Of a DNA stretch of 64,000 nucleotides, positions 34,361-44,785 are shown piece after piece (position 1 is the stretch's first letter; every line of letters starts with the position of its first letter). The stretch is from an uncultured bacterium. GTDB taxonomy: Bacteria; Cyanobacteriota; Vampirovibrionia; Gastranaerophilales; Gastranaerophilaceae. The stretch covers positions 186,001-250,000 of the forward strand of contig CADBUY010000002.1 in the NCBI GenBank assembly GCA_902797965.1. Direction: 5' to 3'. The position numbers were made by a program, and so were the translations under genes. A model generated the notes under the pieces. The model did no database searches and had not been told where the DNA came from. It was given only the letters and a program-made list of their open reading frames with translations.

Positions 34361-34627
34361 TTATTTTGAGCTATGGTTTTCTTCTTTTTCTATACCTAAT
34401 ATACCCAGCGCAGTACCCGCAACCCCTAATAATGACGCCACTGTATTTACAAAACCAATAGAATCTTTATTAACTTTTTCAGGTTTAAATGTATCAATAG
34501 CATTCGACAGCATGAACAATGTTGAACTTGCAATTAAAGTTCTTATACTATATTTGCAGAATTTATTAACTCCTTTGAAATTTTTGTTCTGATTATTTGA
34601 ATAATTGTTAATTGGTAAGACTCTCAT
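34361..34627 (-). CDS. Small membrane protein with INNYSNN...NFKG tag
   Basis: An 88-residue protein whose N-terminus (MRVLPINNYSNNQNKNFKG) closely resembles that of the 614-residue protein at 37199 (MKIASINNYSNN). Two hydrophobic segments follow (SIRTLIASSTLFMLSNAI and NTVASLLGVAGTALGILGI), then a polar tail. Function unknown. It is in the operon between argS and the hydrolase gene. Confidence 0.65.
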   Translation of the reverse strand: MRVLPINNYSNNQNKNFKGVNKFCKYSIRTLIASSTLFMLSNAIDTFKPEKVNKDSIGFVNTVASLLGVAGTALGILGIEKEENHSSK

Positions 34628-34685
34628 TCCTTAGTTAGTCCTTTCTAATACATCTTGCTTTTTTATCGGCAGATACTTATTCTCT

Positions 34686-36407
34686 CTACATTCTTTCAGG
34701 AGCAGAAACAGCAAGTATATCAAGAGCATTTTTAAGAGTAATCTTAACAGCGGCCATTAAACCAAGTCTTGCATTCATTAATTCCCTATCTTCACCAATT
34801 ACACGATTTGAATTGTAGAATGAGTGAAATTCCTGTGCAAGCTCCTGAACATACCTGCAAATTGTATAAACTGTTCTATTTTGAGCAGATAAAGCTATGA
34901 CCGATTTAAACTCTTCAAGCTTCAAAATTAATGATTTAGCACTATCTGCCGTTTTAAGGATTAAATTTTTATCAAAATTATTAATTAAATTATCCAATTC
35001 CTGTTGCGACATTGGTGCCGGTGTTTTTTCTCCTGTTTCGGGATTAAGTTTTTCACTAACTGCATTTCTTAAAATAGAACAAACTCTTGCATAAGCATAT
35101 TGAACGTAGAATACCGGATTTTCATCAGTTGAACGCTTTGCAAGTTCAATATCAAAATCCAGAGTCATATCAATATTTCTCATTTCCATCCAGTAACGCG
35201 TAGCATCAACTCCGACTTCTTCAATCAAATCATCAAGAGTAACCATGTTTTTACGTTTACCCATTCTAACTTCGTTTCCGTCAATAAGAAGATTAACAAG
35301 CTGACCTAACAAAACCTCTAACTTATCCGGATTATATCCGAGAGCCTCAAGAGAAGCTTTAACTCTTGCAATATATCCATGGTGATCAGCACCCCAAATA
35401 TCGATTAATCTGTCAAATCCTCTGTCAAACTTATCTGCGTGATACGCAATATCTGCTGTTAAATAAGTATTTGAGCCGTCAGCTTTTTTGATTACTCTGT
35501 CCTGATCATCTCCGTACTGAGTTGATTTGAACCACATTGCGCCTTCTTTTTCATACAGGAAGCCTTTATCCATAAGTTCTTTGTATCTCTTTTCAACTTT
35601 ACCGGATTTGTGTAAATCAAGCTCAGAATAGAATTTATCAAAATGGACTCTAAACCCTTCCAGAAGTTTTCTTTGACAAGCCTCCATTTCAGCCTTTGCA
35701 TAATCGCAAAGAACAGAAAGTTCAACACTATGAACATCAACCCCCGGATGTTCCTGTAAGAATTTTTTTGCAACTGGGATTAAGTAATCTCCCGGATAGA
35801 AGTTTTTTCTTTCGATTTCATCGGTCGGAAAATCTACATCTTCACCCAATTCTTGCTGTAATCTTATTCTCAAAGAATTACCAAGTTTTTGTATTTGACT
35901 TCCTGCATCATTTATATAAAATTCCTGATAAACATCATGTCCATAAAATTTCAAAAGATTAGCGAGCGCACTTCCCATAGCCGCCCAACGTCCATGACCT
36001 ATATGAAATGGACCTGTAGGATTCGCTGAAACATATTCTAACAAGATTTTTTCTTTATCTTTTCCATCTCCACGACCATAGTTTTCTTTTTTATTTAAGA
36101 TTTCTTCTATTGCACTGGCAAGAAGAGAGTCACTTATCTTGAAGTTAATAAATCCGCCTACTACAGAAACTGTGTAGTTTTCTTTGTTTAACTTATCAAC
36201 AATTGCCTGAGCAATCATCGGAGGAGCAATTTTTGCCATTCTTGCAAGTGATGAGACGTTAACCGCAAAATCACCAAAATCTGCATTTTTAGGTTTTTCA
36301 ACGATTAAAGTAAACTTATCATTTACCCCCATCTGTCCTAATGTGCCTGACTTAATTGCTTCTTTTATTCCGTTTTCTACTTCTTTTAAGAAAAAATCTT
36401 TTAACAT
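34686..36407 (-). CDS. argS: Arginine--tRNA ligase
   Basis: A 573-residue class I aminoacyl-tRNA synthetase. The N-terminal Add1 domain contains ENADFGDFAVN-like text (KNADFGDFAVNVSSLA). HIGH is at ~135-138 (NPTGPFHIGHGRWAAMG). TADIAYHADKFDRGFD and IWGADHHGYIARVKASLEAL are core signatures. The KMSKS counterpart is MGKRKNMVTLDDL, and the C-terminus ends in the DALRM domain (APERM). First gene of a five-gene operon running through the NFKG protein, hydrolase, nth and the zinc-ribbon protein. Residues MGVND are encoded by a GGGGTAAAT copy. Confidence 0.97.
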   Translation of the reverse strand: MLKDFFLKEVENGIKEAIKSGTLGQMGVNDKFTLIVEKPKNADFGDFAVNVSSLARMAKIAPPMIAQAIVDKLNKENYTVSVVGGFINFKISDSLLASAIEEILNKKENYGRGDGKDKEKILLEYVSANPTGPFHIGHGRWAAMGSALANLLKFYGHDVYQEFYINDAGSQIQKLGNSLRIRLQQELGEDVDFPTDEIERKNFYPGDYLIPVAKKFLQEHPGVDVHSVELSVLCDYAKAEMEACQRKLLEGFRVHFDKFYSELDLHKSGKVEKRYKELMDKGFLYEKEGAMWFKSTQYGDDQDRVIKKADGSNTYLTADIAYHADKFDRGFDRLIDIWGADHHGYIARVKASLEALGYNPDKLEVLLGQLVNLLIDGNEVRMGKRKNMVTLDDLIEEVGVDATRYWMEMRNIDMTLDFDIELAKRSTDENPVFYVQYAYARVCSILRNAVSEKLNPETGEKTPAPMSQQELDNLINNFDKNLILKTADSAKSLILKLEEFKSVIALSAQNRTVYTICRYVQELAQEFHSFYNSNRVIGEDRELMNARLGLMAAVKITLKNALDILAVSAPERM

Positions 36408-36517
36408 AATTATCCTCGTCTGCTATACTGTTTAACTCAATTATAAAATAAACAGGGATAATTGCAGAGAAAATTTTTACATTTTTATATTACAATTATT
36501 TTATTGGAGGGTAATCT

Positions 36518-37054
36518 ATGGCGAAACAACATGCAATTGAAGCGGCCAGAAAAATAAAAATGCTGGTTTTTGATGTAGACGGTGTTATGACAGACGGAAG
36601 CATCACTTACGATGAAAACGGAAAAGAATATAAAACATTTAACGCAAAAGACGGACATGGAATTGTCAGAATGAATAAATCCGGATTCATTACTGCCATA
36701 ATTACCGCCAGAAATAACGGAACAGTTCAGCATAGAGCTGAAAATCTTAATATCACAGAATTATATCAGGGATACAAATACAAACTTCCGGCTCTTCAGG
36801 AACTTATGCAAAAATACAAACTAACCCTCGAAAATATAGCATATATGGGAGATGACTTACCTGACATCTGTATTCTTGCGGGAGTAGGGCTTGCAGCATG
36901 TCCTGCTGATGCAGTACCGGAAGTTCAGGAAATCTGCAATTTTAAATCAAACTTTAACGGTGGAAGAGGTGCTGTCAGAGAATTGTGTGATTTTATACTT
37001 GATGCACAAGGCATCGCAAAAGAATACATTATCTGCGAAGGGAAAAACAGATAA
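36518..37054 (+). CDS. kdsC: 3-deoxy-D-manno-octulosonate-8-phosphate phosphatase
   Basis: A 178-residue C0-type HAD phosphatase. VFDVDGVMTDGSITYDENG holds the nucleophile and acid Asp, AIITARN is motif II, and IAYMGDDLPD motif IV. Lys in QGYKYKLPAL is motif III. It lacks a cap domain and forms tetramers in the family. It removes phosphate from Kdo-8-P, the step before CMP-Kdo, and so complements kdsD 5 kb upstream. GGAGGGTAA precedes the ATG. Confidence 0.92.
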   Translation: MAKQHAIEAARKIKMLVFDVDGVMTDGSITYDENGKEYKTFNAKDGHGIVRMNKSGFITAIITARNNGTVQHRAENLNITELYQGYKYKLPALQELMQKYKLTLENIAYMGDDLPDICILAGVGLAACPADAVPEVQEICNFKSNFNGGRGAVRELCDFILDAQGIAKEYIICEGKNR

Positions 37055-37198
37055 TATTCACTCAGTTAAATATAAGCAAATACAGGGTTCAATTGTAAAT
37101 ATTTCTAACAAATGTATATACTCTCTATTGTTAAACCCAATTAAAATTTGTATAATAGTGTAGACATTACACTTAGTTGATAATAGGGATTACGAAAT

Positions 37199-39043
37199 TT
37201 GAAAATAGCTTCAATTAACAACTACTCCAATAATGCTGCCTTAACGAAAAATAAAAAAGGTAACACGTCATTTAAATCATCTCTTGGAATGGGCGCTCTG
37301 GGTGTATCAGGAGCACTTATGCAAGGCATAGAAAATCAAGGTTATTTTCTTTCATTTTTAATTCAAGACGGTTTGGGAATGACATTACCTCGTGTAATCA
37401 CAGGCTTTTACAGAGATAGAGAAGTAACCGGAGAATGGAATGTTAAAGAGGGGTTAGAGGTTCTCGGCAGAGAAGGTATGACAGGTCCTTTTATGATGGC
37501 TGTTGCTCCTTTTATGGTTTGGTTAACGGGAAAAGGTTGTAAATCCGCATCAACAAATACAAGACTAATTAAAACTATCGGTGATAATTTTAAATCAATG
37601 ATAAAAGAATCTGCTTTCTCATCAACAGTAAAAAATGATAAAGCAGCTTTTCTAAAAGAATTTTATGAAAAAACATTAGAAAAAGCATATAAAGATACTG
37701 TTCCGGGAGATAAACATTCTAAAGAAACTTTAGATTATATCAAACAGGAATTTAACACTTTTGTCAACTCAACAAAACGAAAAGAAAGAAACAGAGCCAG
37801 CAATAAAATAATCTCTAAAATTAATGAACAAATGCTTAGTTCATCATCCAAATTAGACAATATCTGCACAATGTCTATTAATGTTAATGGCAAAACAGAA
37901 ACTTTTGGTGCAGGCGACATGCTTAGTGCCATTAAAAATTACGGCATAGACGCAATTGAACGTAACGAAAATTTCAAAGAAATTACAGCAGAAAACGCGG
38001 AAAATATCAAAAACAACTTTGCAACAAAAAGATTATTATTCAACCTTGGCTCTGTTGGTGCAACTTTAGGCGGTTTATCAATTCTTCCTAAAATATATGC
38101 ATATAATAGTGTTGCTCCGGGTGCAGCACATATGGTTAAACCTCAAGAAGAAGCAGACAATGCTAAAGCTGAAAATAACGTAAGTTTTAAAGGCAAAGGA
38201 ATTAACTCTGAAAATATCTTCTCAAAAATCGGCAAATTCCTGCATAACAAAATACCAAACTGGGTAAAACAAGAGTTTGAATATAACGGAATTAACTTTA
38301 CACCAACATTGATGGCATGCTTATCACTATTTGGACTTCTGACGCCAAGATGTTTAAGAGCATACAACAGAGCTCTTGTTGATGAAAACGGCAAAAAAGA
38401 TTTGACAGAAATTCACGAGATTCTGCTCAGAGATACAATATCATCCCTTGGAGTTGTTTTCACAGTTCCGATTTTACAAAAGTGGTTTGTTAGTATTATT
38501 GAAAACAAAAAAGGTTTTGTTTTGACAAACAGAGCAAGCGACAAATTTATTGACAAGATTAACCCGTACAGCAAACTTAAGTTGCTTTCAAACAAAGAGC
38601 TTCAGGCAATATACGGTAATGTTGATACAAAAGAAAAAATGGTTAATTTTGCAAAATACATCAACGAAAAGGGCGGCGATTTAGAAGCCATACTTAAAAA
38701 ATCTACAAATGTAAACGAAGTATTCAACGATAAATCATTCACGCTCGATTCTATTGCCAATAGTCCTAAAGGTGCTAAGAACGATAAGATTATCAAATTC
38801 TTTGAAAAAATGGAAAATTCCGAAAAGACTAATGAACTAATTTCAAAACTTATGAATGATGCAGGTAAGGGTAATAAAGGTGCTATCGTAAAAATGGCAC
38901 GCGGCTTCAACTCAATACCAGGGTTCTTAGTAACAGTAATCATTTCGCCAATCATCCTTGGTGTTATTATTCCGATGATTACATACGCAAACACAAGAAA
39001 AACACATGCTAAAATGGAAAACGCAAAGAAAGATAATCAATAA
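37199..39043 (+). CDS. Large NFKG-tagged membrane protein, unknown function
   Basis: A 614-residue protein starting at TTG, with TAGGGA nine bases upstream. The start is supported by the N-terminus MKIASINNYSNN, matching MRVLPINNYSNN of the protein at 34361. TSFKSSLGMGALGVSGAL follows. A second tag VSFKG is at ~330. Hydrophobic stretches occur at ~95-115, ~280-300, ~365-385, ~410-430 and near the C-terminus (FLVTVIISPIILGVIIPMIT), so it is probably multi-pass. The remainder is Lys-rich. I know no function. Confidence 0.75.
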   Translation: MKIASINNYSNNAALTKNKKGNTSFKSSLGMGALGVSGALMQGIENQGYFLSFLIQDGLGMTLPRVITGFYRDREVTGEWNVKEGLEVLGREGMTGPFMMAVAPFMVWLTGKGCKSASTNTRLIKTIGDNFKSMIKESAFSSTVKNDKAAFLKEFYEKTLEKAYKDTVPGDKHSKETLDYIKQEFNTFVNSTKRKERNRASNKIISKINEQMLSSSSKLDNICTMSINVNGKTETFGAGDMLSAIKNYGIDAIERNENFKEITAENAENIKNNFATKRLLFNLGSVGATLGGLSILPKIYAYNSVAPGAAHMVKPQEEADNAKAENNVSFKGKGINSENIFSKIGKFLHNKIPNWVKQEFEYNGINFTPTLMACLSLFGLLTPRCLRAYNRALVDENGKKDLTEIHEILLRDTISSLGVVFTVPILQKWFVSIIENKKGFVLTNRASDKFIDKINPYSKLKLLSNKELQAIYGNVDTKEKMVNFAKYINEKGGDLEAILKKSTNVNEVFNDKSFTLDSIANSPKGAKNDKIIKFFEKMENSEKTNELISKLMNDAGKGNKGAIVKMARGFNSIPGFLVTVIISPIILGVIIPMITYANTRKTHAKMENAKKDNQ

Positions 39044-39067
39044 ATGATAAAACCATAAATACCATCT

Positions 39068-39097
39068 AAAAGATTCCACAAATGGAATCTTTTTTTA
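39068..39097 (+). terminator. Rho-independent terminator
   Basis: An 11-bp stem AAAAGATTCCA/TGGAATCTTTT with a CAAA loop and a following T run, 24 bp past the stop of the 614-residue protein gene. Confidence 0.9.
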
Positions 39098-39197
39098 TGC
39101 CCTTAAATACCCCGACTCGGCAATAGTTTTAAACCCCTGATTTAGGTTAAATATAATTATTAAATCTTTTTCATACTTCCAGCTATTCTTAATTCCG

Positions 39198-39228
39198 AGG
39201 GATAAATATTTTATTTATCCCTTTTTTT
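39198..39228 (+). terminator. Second terminator-like hairpin
   Basis: Stem AGGGATAAAT/ATTTATCCCT with a 5-base loop, then seven T. It lies in the 316-bp gap before the Fe-S protein gene, 100 bp after the first terminator, with no gene between. It may be a backup or mark a lost small gene or RNA. Confidence 0.6.
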
Positions 39229-39298
39229 TATCAATTTTTCTGCTTAAACCGTTTTTTCATCGGAATAATAAGATTCTGATATTTTATCCGTCTCCTAG

Positions 39299-39336
39299 AT
39301 TTACCCCTTATATTTACCCCCCCTTGTATTTACCCC
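39299..39336 (-). repeat. Three closely spaced copies of the ATTTACCCC 9-mer
   Basis: Copies at 39299-39307, 39312-39320 and 39328-39336, all in the same orientation, 13-16 bases apart, just before the Fe-S protein gene (ATG at 39360). This is the densest cluster of the 9-mer, which occurs 20 times in the window. Confidence 0.85.
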
Positions 39337-39359
39337 CTATTCAAAATACAATGTAAACT

Positions 39360-40409
39360 ATGAAACAATTAGCTGATTGCAAAGACGATATACATTCATG
39401 TTCCAAGTGCGGATTGTGCCAATCTGTTTGCCCTATATATAAAATTACGGGTAACGACTGCACAGTATCCAGAGGACAATTTATAATGCTTCAAGGGTTA
39501 ATTAAGGGCGAACTGAAAATGTCTAAAACTTTAAACCGTTATTTAGACTTATGTATAAAATGCGGCGCATGCTCAAAATTTTGTCCAAGCGGAATTGATG
39601 TTGTAGAGATTGTTGCACTTGCTAAAGCTGAATATTTCAAAAAGCATAAGATAGAGAAGTTTAAAACTTCTATACTTAAACTTTTACTAAACGGGTTATA
39701 CTTTATCAACAGCCATTTACCAAAAAGAAAAAGCAAAAAATTTGCGAAAAAGGTCATATATTTTGGCGGATGCGGAGGAACAAGTTTAGGAAGCGAAAAT
39801 TCTGTAATAAAAATTCTAAACTCAATGAACATAGAAGTAATTACTCCGGAATTTGAATGCTGCGGATTTCCTTTTTATGTAAAAGGGGATATGGATAGTT
39901 TTTTAGAGTACGCTGATAAGTTTTATAATATTTTAGACAAATACGATAGTTATGATGTTGTTACAAATTGTGCTACCTGTGAAAAAACGCTTAAATCCTA
40001 TGCAAAATTGGGTAAATACAAAACGGTTAATATCAAAAATGTTTTTGAATACATCAGAGAAAATCAGCTAAAATTAGAGCTTAAAAAAACAACAAAAGTG
40101 ACATACCATAAACCATGCAATCTGGAGAATTTTAATGATGTTGAGTGGATTTTGGCTAATACAAAAAATCTCAGATACGTTGAGATGCAGGACTTTGATA
40201 AATGCTGTGGTTTAGACGGACTCACAAACTTTAAAGAAAGAAAGATTATGTCCCATCTTTTTAAAGAAAAACACAATAATATCGTTGAAAGCGGAGCAAA
40301 AACAGTTTTAACCTCCTGCCTTGCATGCAAAATAACATTGCAATTATTTTCAGGCGGTAAATATAAAGTGCAGGATTTTATAGAATTCTTAGCAAAAAAT
40401 GCTAAATAA
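39360..40409 (+). CDS. (Fe-S)-binding protein, GlcF/heterodisulfide-reductase-like
   Basis: A 349-residue redox protein. Two 4Fe-4S sites lie at residues ~15-80 (CSKCGLCQSVCP and CIKCGACSKFCPSG). Two CCG cysteine-rich domains follow (YFGGCGG to FECCGFPFYV, and YHKPCNLENF to DKCCGLDG). This is the layout of glycolate oxidase subunit GlcF and related LutA/HdrD proteins. No flavoprotein partner gene is adjacent, so the electron donor is unknown. Confidence 0.88.
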   Translation: MKQLADCKDDIHSCSKCGLCQSVCPIYKITGNDCTVSRGQFIMLQGLIKGELKMSKTLNRYLDLCIKCGACSKFCPSGIDVVEIVALAKAEYFKKHKIEKFKTSILKLLLNGLYFINSHLPKRKSKKFAKKVIYFGGCGGTSLGSENSVIKILNSMNIEVITPEFECCGFPFYVKGDMDSFLEYADKFYNILDKYDSYDVVTNCATCEKTLKSYAKLGKYKTVNIKNVFEYIRENQLKLELKKTTKVTYHKPCNLENFNDVEWILANTKNLRYVEMQDFDKCCGLDGLTNFKERKIMSHLFKEKHNNIVESGAKTVLTSCLACKITLQLFSGGKYKVQDFIEFLAKNAK

Positions 40410-40625
40410 AACAAATATTGTCGGATTAGCAAATCTAACATAAAAGTTATATACATTATCATCCATCTCATCACACACCTATATATAATGAAAAAATACC
40501 CAATCCTCCATGATTAGGACACTACTGCCGAGATAAATTTGTAAATAATTCAGGAAATAACAATAGATTGTATTTAATAACAGTTAAATATTATGTTAGA
40601 ATTCAAAAATAACAGTTTATAAAAA
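40410..40625. other. AT-rich intergenic stretch without recognised features
   Basis: First part of a 377-bp gap between the Fe-S protein and JAMM-like genes. It is AT-rich, with stops in all frames and no clear stem or promoter that I would defend. Confidence 0.5.
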
Positions 40626-40720
40626 GCTGGATTTCTCGGCTTAATCAGCCTCGAAATGACAAAGTGTGTAAACGATAAGTAGAGCGTCATTTTGAGGAAC
40701 TGTGTTCCGAAAAATCCAGC
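40626..40720. repeat. 95-bp imperfect inverted repeat
   Basis: Arms 40626-40660 and 40686-40720 (35 bp each, 25-bp centre) pair through GCTGGATTT/AAATCCAGC at the outside and CCTCGAAATGAC/GTCATTTTGAGG at the inside. This resembles the widespread GTCATTxxGAGG-type extragenic palindromes of bacteria. It lies in the gap upstream of the JAMM-like gene. Confidence 0.75.
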
Positions 40721-40786
40721 CTATTATTAATTATTTTCAGAATTATATAAATAGCAAAATTTATAATTACCGGTTTTATACTTATT

Positions 40787-41647
40787 ATGAATTATATTCA
40801 ACCTTTAATAAAAAGCGGTAATTATTACAAAGGAAAAATCAATCCTAAATCCATTGGTTATGTTTGCAAAAATGGAAATATCAATTTTGCAACCGAAGAG
40901 GCTGCTTTACTATATGCAAAAAATCGTGTTCTAAAAGCTTTAGATGAAGAAATCCCTTATGAACGAGGAATAGTAATAAAAGATAAGTCCGTAATAGCTG
41001 ATGTTGAAGGGGATAAATATCACGTAATATTTAAAAATATAAATGTGAATAAAGCAACTATTGTACATGGGCACCCTGGTTTTAATTACCCTATATCTAT
41101 TACAGATATAGAAACTTTAGTACTGAATAGGCTAAAAAAATGCATTGCGTTTAATAATAAAGGTGAATATTCAATGGTATCAATATTACCACATTCTAAA
41201 CTTTACGAATTATTATTGCCTAATTTATTAAAAGAATTTATATCAATAATAAAGTTTGCTATTTTTAAAAGTTTATTAGAAGAATTATTAAAAAAAATAG
41301 ATATTAAATTAAATAAAATGAGAGCAATTATACAAAAAGATTTACAAGCAGTTATTGATAATGCAGATAATGATACAAAATTAAGGTTTATAGATTGGTA
41401 TAAAAAAACTGATAATAAAGAACTGAGAGACACAACTCTTTTGCCAATGGAATATAGAGATGATTTTGAAAAATTAAACCAATTTGGAGAATTTCAGCTA
41501 AGGGCTATACGATATTTTTTGCAAAAAATTGCTTCTAAATGCAATCTAAAATATGAAACCAATTATACAAATAATAAACCTGAAAAAATCCATTCAGGAG
41601 ATAGTCGAGTCATTGCCAATATCATAGTTAATGAAAGTAAAAACTAA
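40787..41647 (+). CDS. Putative JAMM/MPN-type metalloprotease
   Basis: A 286-residue, AT-rich gene. Residues 94-107 read HGHPGFNYPISITD, exactly the JAMM zinc motif H-x-H-x7-S-x2-D. The Glu of YERGIVIKD (~59) could be the upstream catalytic acid, and the strand before the motif (KATIV) and helix after it (ITDIETLVLNRLKK) fit the fold. The C-terminal ~150 residues are helical and Lys-rich and match nothing I know. JAMM enzymes cleave isopeptide or amide bonds, for example in ubiquitin-like or toxin-immunity systems. Its stop directly abuts the convergent uvrA stop. Base composition and the flanking inverted repeat suggest acquisition. Confidence 0.6.
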   Translation: MNYIQPLIKSGNYYKGKINPKSIGYVCKNGNINFATEEAALLYAKNRVLKALDEEIPYERGIVIKDKSVIADVEGDKYHVIFKNINVNKATIVHGHPGFNYPISITDIETLVLNRLKKCIAFNNKGEYSMVSILPHSKLYELLLPNLLKEFISIIKFAIFKSLLEELLKKIDIKLNKMRAIIQKDLQAVIDNADNDTKLRFIDWYKKTDNKELRDTTLLPMEYRDDFEKLNQFGEFQLRAIRYFLQKIASKCNLKYETNYTNNKPEKIHSGDSRVIANIIVNESKN

Positions 41648-44473
41648 CTATTTTTTAAAATATTGTTTCAAATACTGACCTGTATATGATTTAGGATTTT
41701 TAGCGACTTCCCTCGGTGTTCCGCAGGCAACAACTTCACCCCCTGCATCACCGCCTTCCGGTCCTAAGTCTATAATATAATCAGCAACTTTGATTAAATC
41801 CAAGTTATGCTCAATAATTAGTATTGTGTTTCCGTTATCAGCTAACTGCTGAATAATTTTTATTAATTTGTCCAAATCGTACCAATGCAAACCTGTCGTT
41901 GGTTCATCTAAAAGATAAAGAGTTTTTCCTGTTGCACGTTTATTAAGTTCAGATGCAAGTTTAATTCTCTGAGCTTCACCGCCAGAAAGCGTTGTAGCGC
42001 TTTGACCGAGTTTTATATAATCTAATCCTACATCATTAAGTGTTTTTAATTTGTTAGCAATCTGAGGAATGTTTTCAAAAAATTCATAAGCCTCTTTTAC
42101 ACTCATCTCAAGAACATCAGAAATAGTTTTTCCTTTATACTTAACCTCTAATGTTTCATTATTGTAGCGTTTTCCCTTGCAAACATCACATTTTACATAA
42201 ACATCAGATAAGAAGTTCATCTCTATTTTAAGCAGACCATCACCTTGACAAGCCTCACATCTTCCGCCTTTAACATTAAAACTAAATCTTCCGGGTTTAT
42301 AACCACGCATTTTTGCTTCGTTTGTTTTTGAGAAAAGTTCTCTTATCGGAGTAAAAACATCTGTATAAGTTGCTGGATTTGATCTTGGAGTTCTGCCTAT
42401 TGGCGATTGATCAATATCAATAATCTTATCCAGATTCTCAAATCCTAATATTTCACCTACTCCTTGCGGTTTTGGCTTGTTTTTCCTTAGCTTATGAACT
42501 GCGTATTCATATATTAAATCCTGCATCAAAGTTGATTTACCGGAACCTGAAACTCCTGTTAGAACAACAATTTTACCAAGCGGAATATCCAAATCAATAT
42601 TCTTGAGGTTATTTCTAAACGCATTTCTGATTTGCAGAAAGTTCCCATTTCCCTCACGAGTTTTCTTTGGAACAGGAATGCTCCACTCACCACTCAGATA
42701 TTTTCCTGTTATAGACTCCTCGCAAGATATTATATCATTTACCCCTCCCTGAGCAATGATATTACCCCCGTTCACACCGGCTTTAGGACCGATGTCAACT
42801 ATATAATCAGCATTCCTTATTGTATCCTCATCGTGTTCTACGACAATAAGTGAATTACCCATATTTCTGAGTTTCATAAGTGTTTTTATGAGCCTGTCAT
42901 TATCTCTTTGGTGCAAGCCAATTGACGGTTCATCAAGAACGTACAAAACACCGGAAAGACCGCTTCCGATTTGAGTAGCAAGTCTAATTCTCTGAGCTTC
43001 ACCACCTGATAAAGTTCCTGAGGCTCTTGCAAGGTTAAGATAGTTTAAACCAACATCACACAAAAATTTTAACCTTGCTCTGAGTTCATCTAATATTTGT
43101 TTACCAATCTTCATCTGAAAATCAGTAAGAGAAATATACAATTCAGTAACAAACTCCAGAGCCTTATCAATAGGCATCATGCAGAACTCATGAATATTGA
43201 CCCCGTTTATTCTGACTGCTAATGGAAATGGTTTTAGTCTTGCACCACCGCAGGCTTCACAGGGAGTTAAAATCATGTATTTTTCAATCTCTGCTTTCCA
43301 GTATTCGCTTTCAATGTTATAGTGTTTCATCAAAAACGGAATTACACCGATAAACTTCTGTAGAGAGTTCCTGTATCTGTGAGAGCCAAACTCCCTTATT
43401 CTCATTGGAATACGTTCTTCGCTTCCATAAAGAATAATATTTTGATGTTCTAAAGGCATATCCTGAAATGGAAGGTCATAGTCCATTTTGTAAGCGAGCC
43501 TTACTGCTGTGAGAACATCATCATAATAAGAAGTTGCCGATTTACTCCATGGGTAAATCGCTCCTTCATTAACGGACTTTGTTCTGTCAGGCACAACCAA
43601 ATCAGGGTCAATCTTAAAATCAAAACCCAAACCATCACATTTTGGACATGCTCCATAAGGTGCGTTAAATGAGAAAATTCTGGGCGTTAGTTCTTCAAAA
43701 CTCAAATTACAATCAGGACAAGCAAGTTTTTCGCTGTAAACGATTTCTTCACCATCCATTGTATCTATATTACAAATACCATCAGTTTTTTTGAGCGCAA
43801 TTTGCACAGAATCTGCTATTCTTGAGCGAGCTTCCTGCTTGACGATAACCCTATCAATAACAACTGATATTGTATGCGCCTTGGTTTTAGCAAGTTTAAT
43901 TTCATCTTCATCAAGATTATAAATCTCACCATCAACTTTTACTCTTACAAAACCCTCTTGTCTTAGTTCTTCAAAAAGAGATTGAAATTCACCTTTTTTG
44001 CCCTTTGCAATTGGCGCAAGAATCTGAATTTTAGCTCCCAAAGGCAGTTTTAAAATACTGTCAACTATCTCATCAATTGTTTGCGGCTTTATTGGTTTTC
44101 CGCAATGCGGACAATACGGAGTACCAATCCTTGCAAACAAAAGTCTTAAATAATCATAAATCTCCGTAACGGTTCCGACAGTTGAACGAGGATTGTTACT
44201 TGTTGATTTTTGGTCAATTGATATTGCAGGAGTAAGCCCATCAATATAATCAACGTCCGGCTTATCCATCTGACCCAAAAATTGTCTTGCATAAGTTGAA
44301 AGACTCTCTATATAACGTCTTTGCCCTTCTGCAAATATCGTATCAAACGCAAGCGAACTCTTACCTGAGCCTGAAACACCTGTAAAAACTACAAGTTCGT
44401 TTTTCGGAATTTCAAGCGATACATTTTTGAGGTTATGCTCCCTCGCTCCCTTTATCGTAATCTTTTCTGTCAT
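41648..44473 (-). CDS. uvrA: Excinuclease ABC subunit A
   Basis: A 941-residue dimeric ABC ATPase that detects bulky DNA lesions and loads UvrB. N-terminal Walker [18 protein letters not shown], zinc finger CPHCGKPI and a second CPDC cysteine pair, the ABC signature [17 protein letters not shown] with Walker [17 protein letters not shown]. The C-terminal cassette has [15 protein letters not shown], zinc module CEACQGDG to CDVCKGKRY, and [17 protein letters not shown]. Full family length. Codons for GGVND contain a GGGGTAAAT copy. Confidence 0.98.
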   Translation of the reverse strand: MTEKITIKGAREHNLKNVSLEIPKNELVVFTGVSGSGKSSLAFDTIFAEGQRRYIESLSTYARQFLGQMDKPDVDYIDGLTPAISIDQKSTSNNPRSTVGTVTEIYDYLRLLFARIGTPYCPHCGKPIKPQTIDEIVDSILKLPLGAKIQILAPIAKGKKGEFQSLFEELRQEGFVRVKVDGEIYNLDEDEIKLAKTKAHTISVVIDRVIVKQEARSRIADSVQIALKKTDGICNIDTMDGEEIVYSEKLACPDCNLSFEELTPRIFSFNAPYGACPKCDGLGFDFKIDPDLVVPDRTKSVNEGAIYPWSKSATSYYDDVLTAVRLAYKMDYDLPFQDMPLEHQNIILYGSEERIPMRIREFGSHRYRNSLQKFIGVIPFLMKHYNIESEYWKAEIEKYMILTPCEACGGARLKPFPLAVRINGVNIHEFCMMPIDKALEFVTELYISLTDFQMKIGKQILDELRARLKFLCDVGLNYLNLARASGTLSGGEAQRIRLATQIGSGLSGVLYVLDEPSIGLHQRDNDRLIKTLMKLRNMGNSLIVVEHDEDTIRNADYIVDIGPKAGVNGGNIIAQGGVNDIISCEESITGKYLSGEWSIPVPKKTREGNGNFLQIRNAFRNNLKNIDLDIPLGKIVVLTGVSGSGKSTLMQDLIYEYAVHKLRKNKPKPQGVGEILGFENLDKIIDIDQSPIGRTPRSNPATYTDVFTPIRELFSKTNEAKMRGYKPGRFSFNVKGGRCEACQGDGLLKIEMNFLSDVYVKCDVCKGKRYNNETLEVKYKGKTISDVLEMSVKEAYEFFENIPQIANKLKTLNDVGLDYIKLGQSATTLSGGEAQRIKLASELNKRATGKTLYLLDEPTTGLHWYDLDKLIKIIQQLADNGNTILIIEHNLDLIKVADYIIDLGPEGGDAGGEVVACGTPREVAKNPKSYTGQYLKQYFKK

Positions 44474-44587
44474 AAAAATATTATAGTATAAAGTTTTTTG
44501 AAAGAAAAATAAAACGTATCGTATAAAAACTTATATAATTTTTAATACAACAAAATATGTATTTTGATGTATTAAAAATTTTGTTAA

Positions 44588-44642
44588 CCTCTATTTTCTT
44601 TCTCTTTTTGATTGCGAGGCAAAAAGAGAAAGAAAACAGAGG
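44588..44642 (-). repeat. Purine/pyrimidine hairpin bounding a repeat island, left copy
   Basis: Arms 44588-44610 and 44620-44642 (23 bp, one mismatch: CCTCTATTTTCTTTCTC against CCTCTGTTTTCTTTCTC) around a 9-base loop ATTGCGAGG. Read on the minus strand the loop is CCTCGCAAT, comparable to CCTCCGAAA of the copy at 44938-44990. The two copies are therefore inverted with respect to each other. Confidence 0.8.
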
Positions 44643-44785
44643 CAAAAAGAAAGAGAAAAACACGCGACCAAAAACCAACCACAATGCCCTCACGGGCAAA
44701 AGACTAAATTAATGTTGCAAGCTAAAGCTTGCACTCTTTCGCTCACTAATGCGGCAAAACCGCACGTTCGCAACATAATTAACTC

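Noticed and set aside
37055..37198. Small gene between kdsC and the 614-residue protein
   Set aside because: Only an out-of-frame extension from inside kdsC is open there; no ribosome site or family resemblance.
39299..39336. Short CRISPR-like array
   Set aside because: The repeated unit is only 9 bases with 4-7 base spacers; it is a cluster of the dispersed 9-mer.
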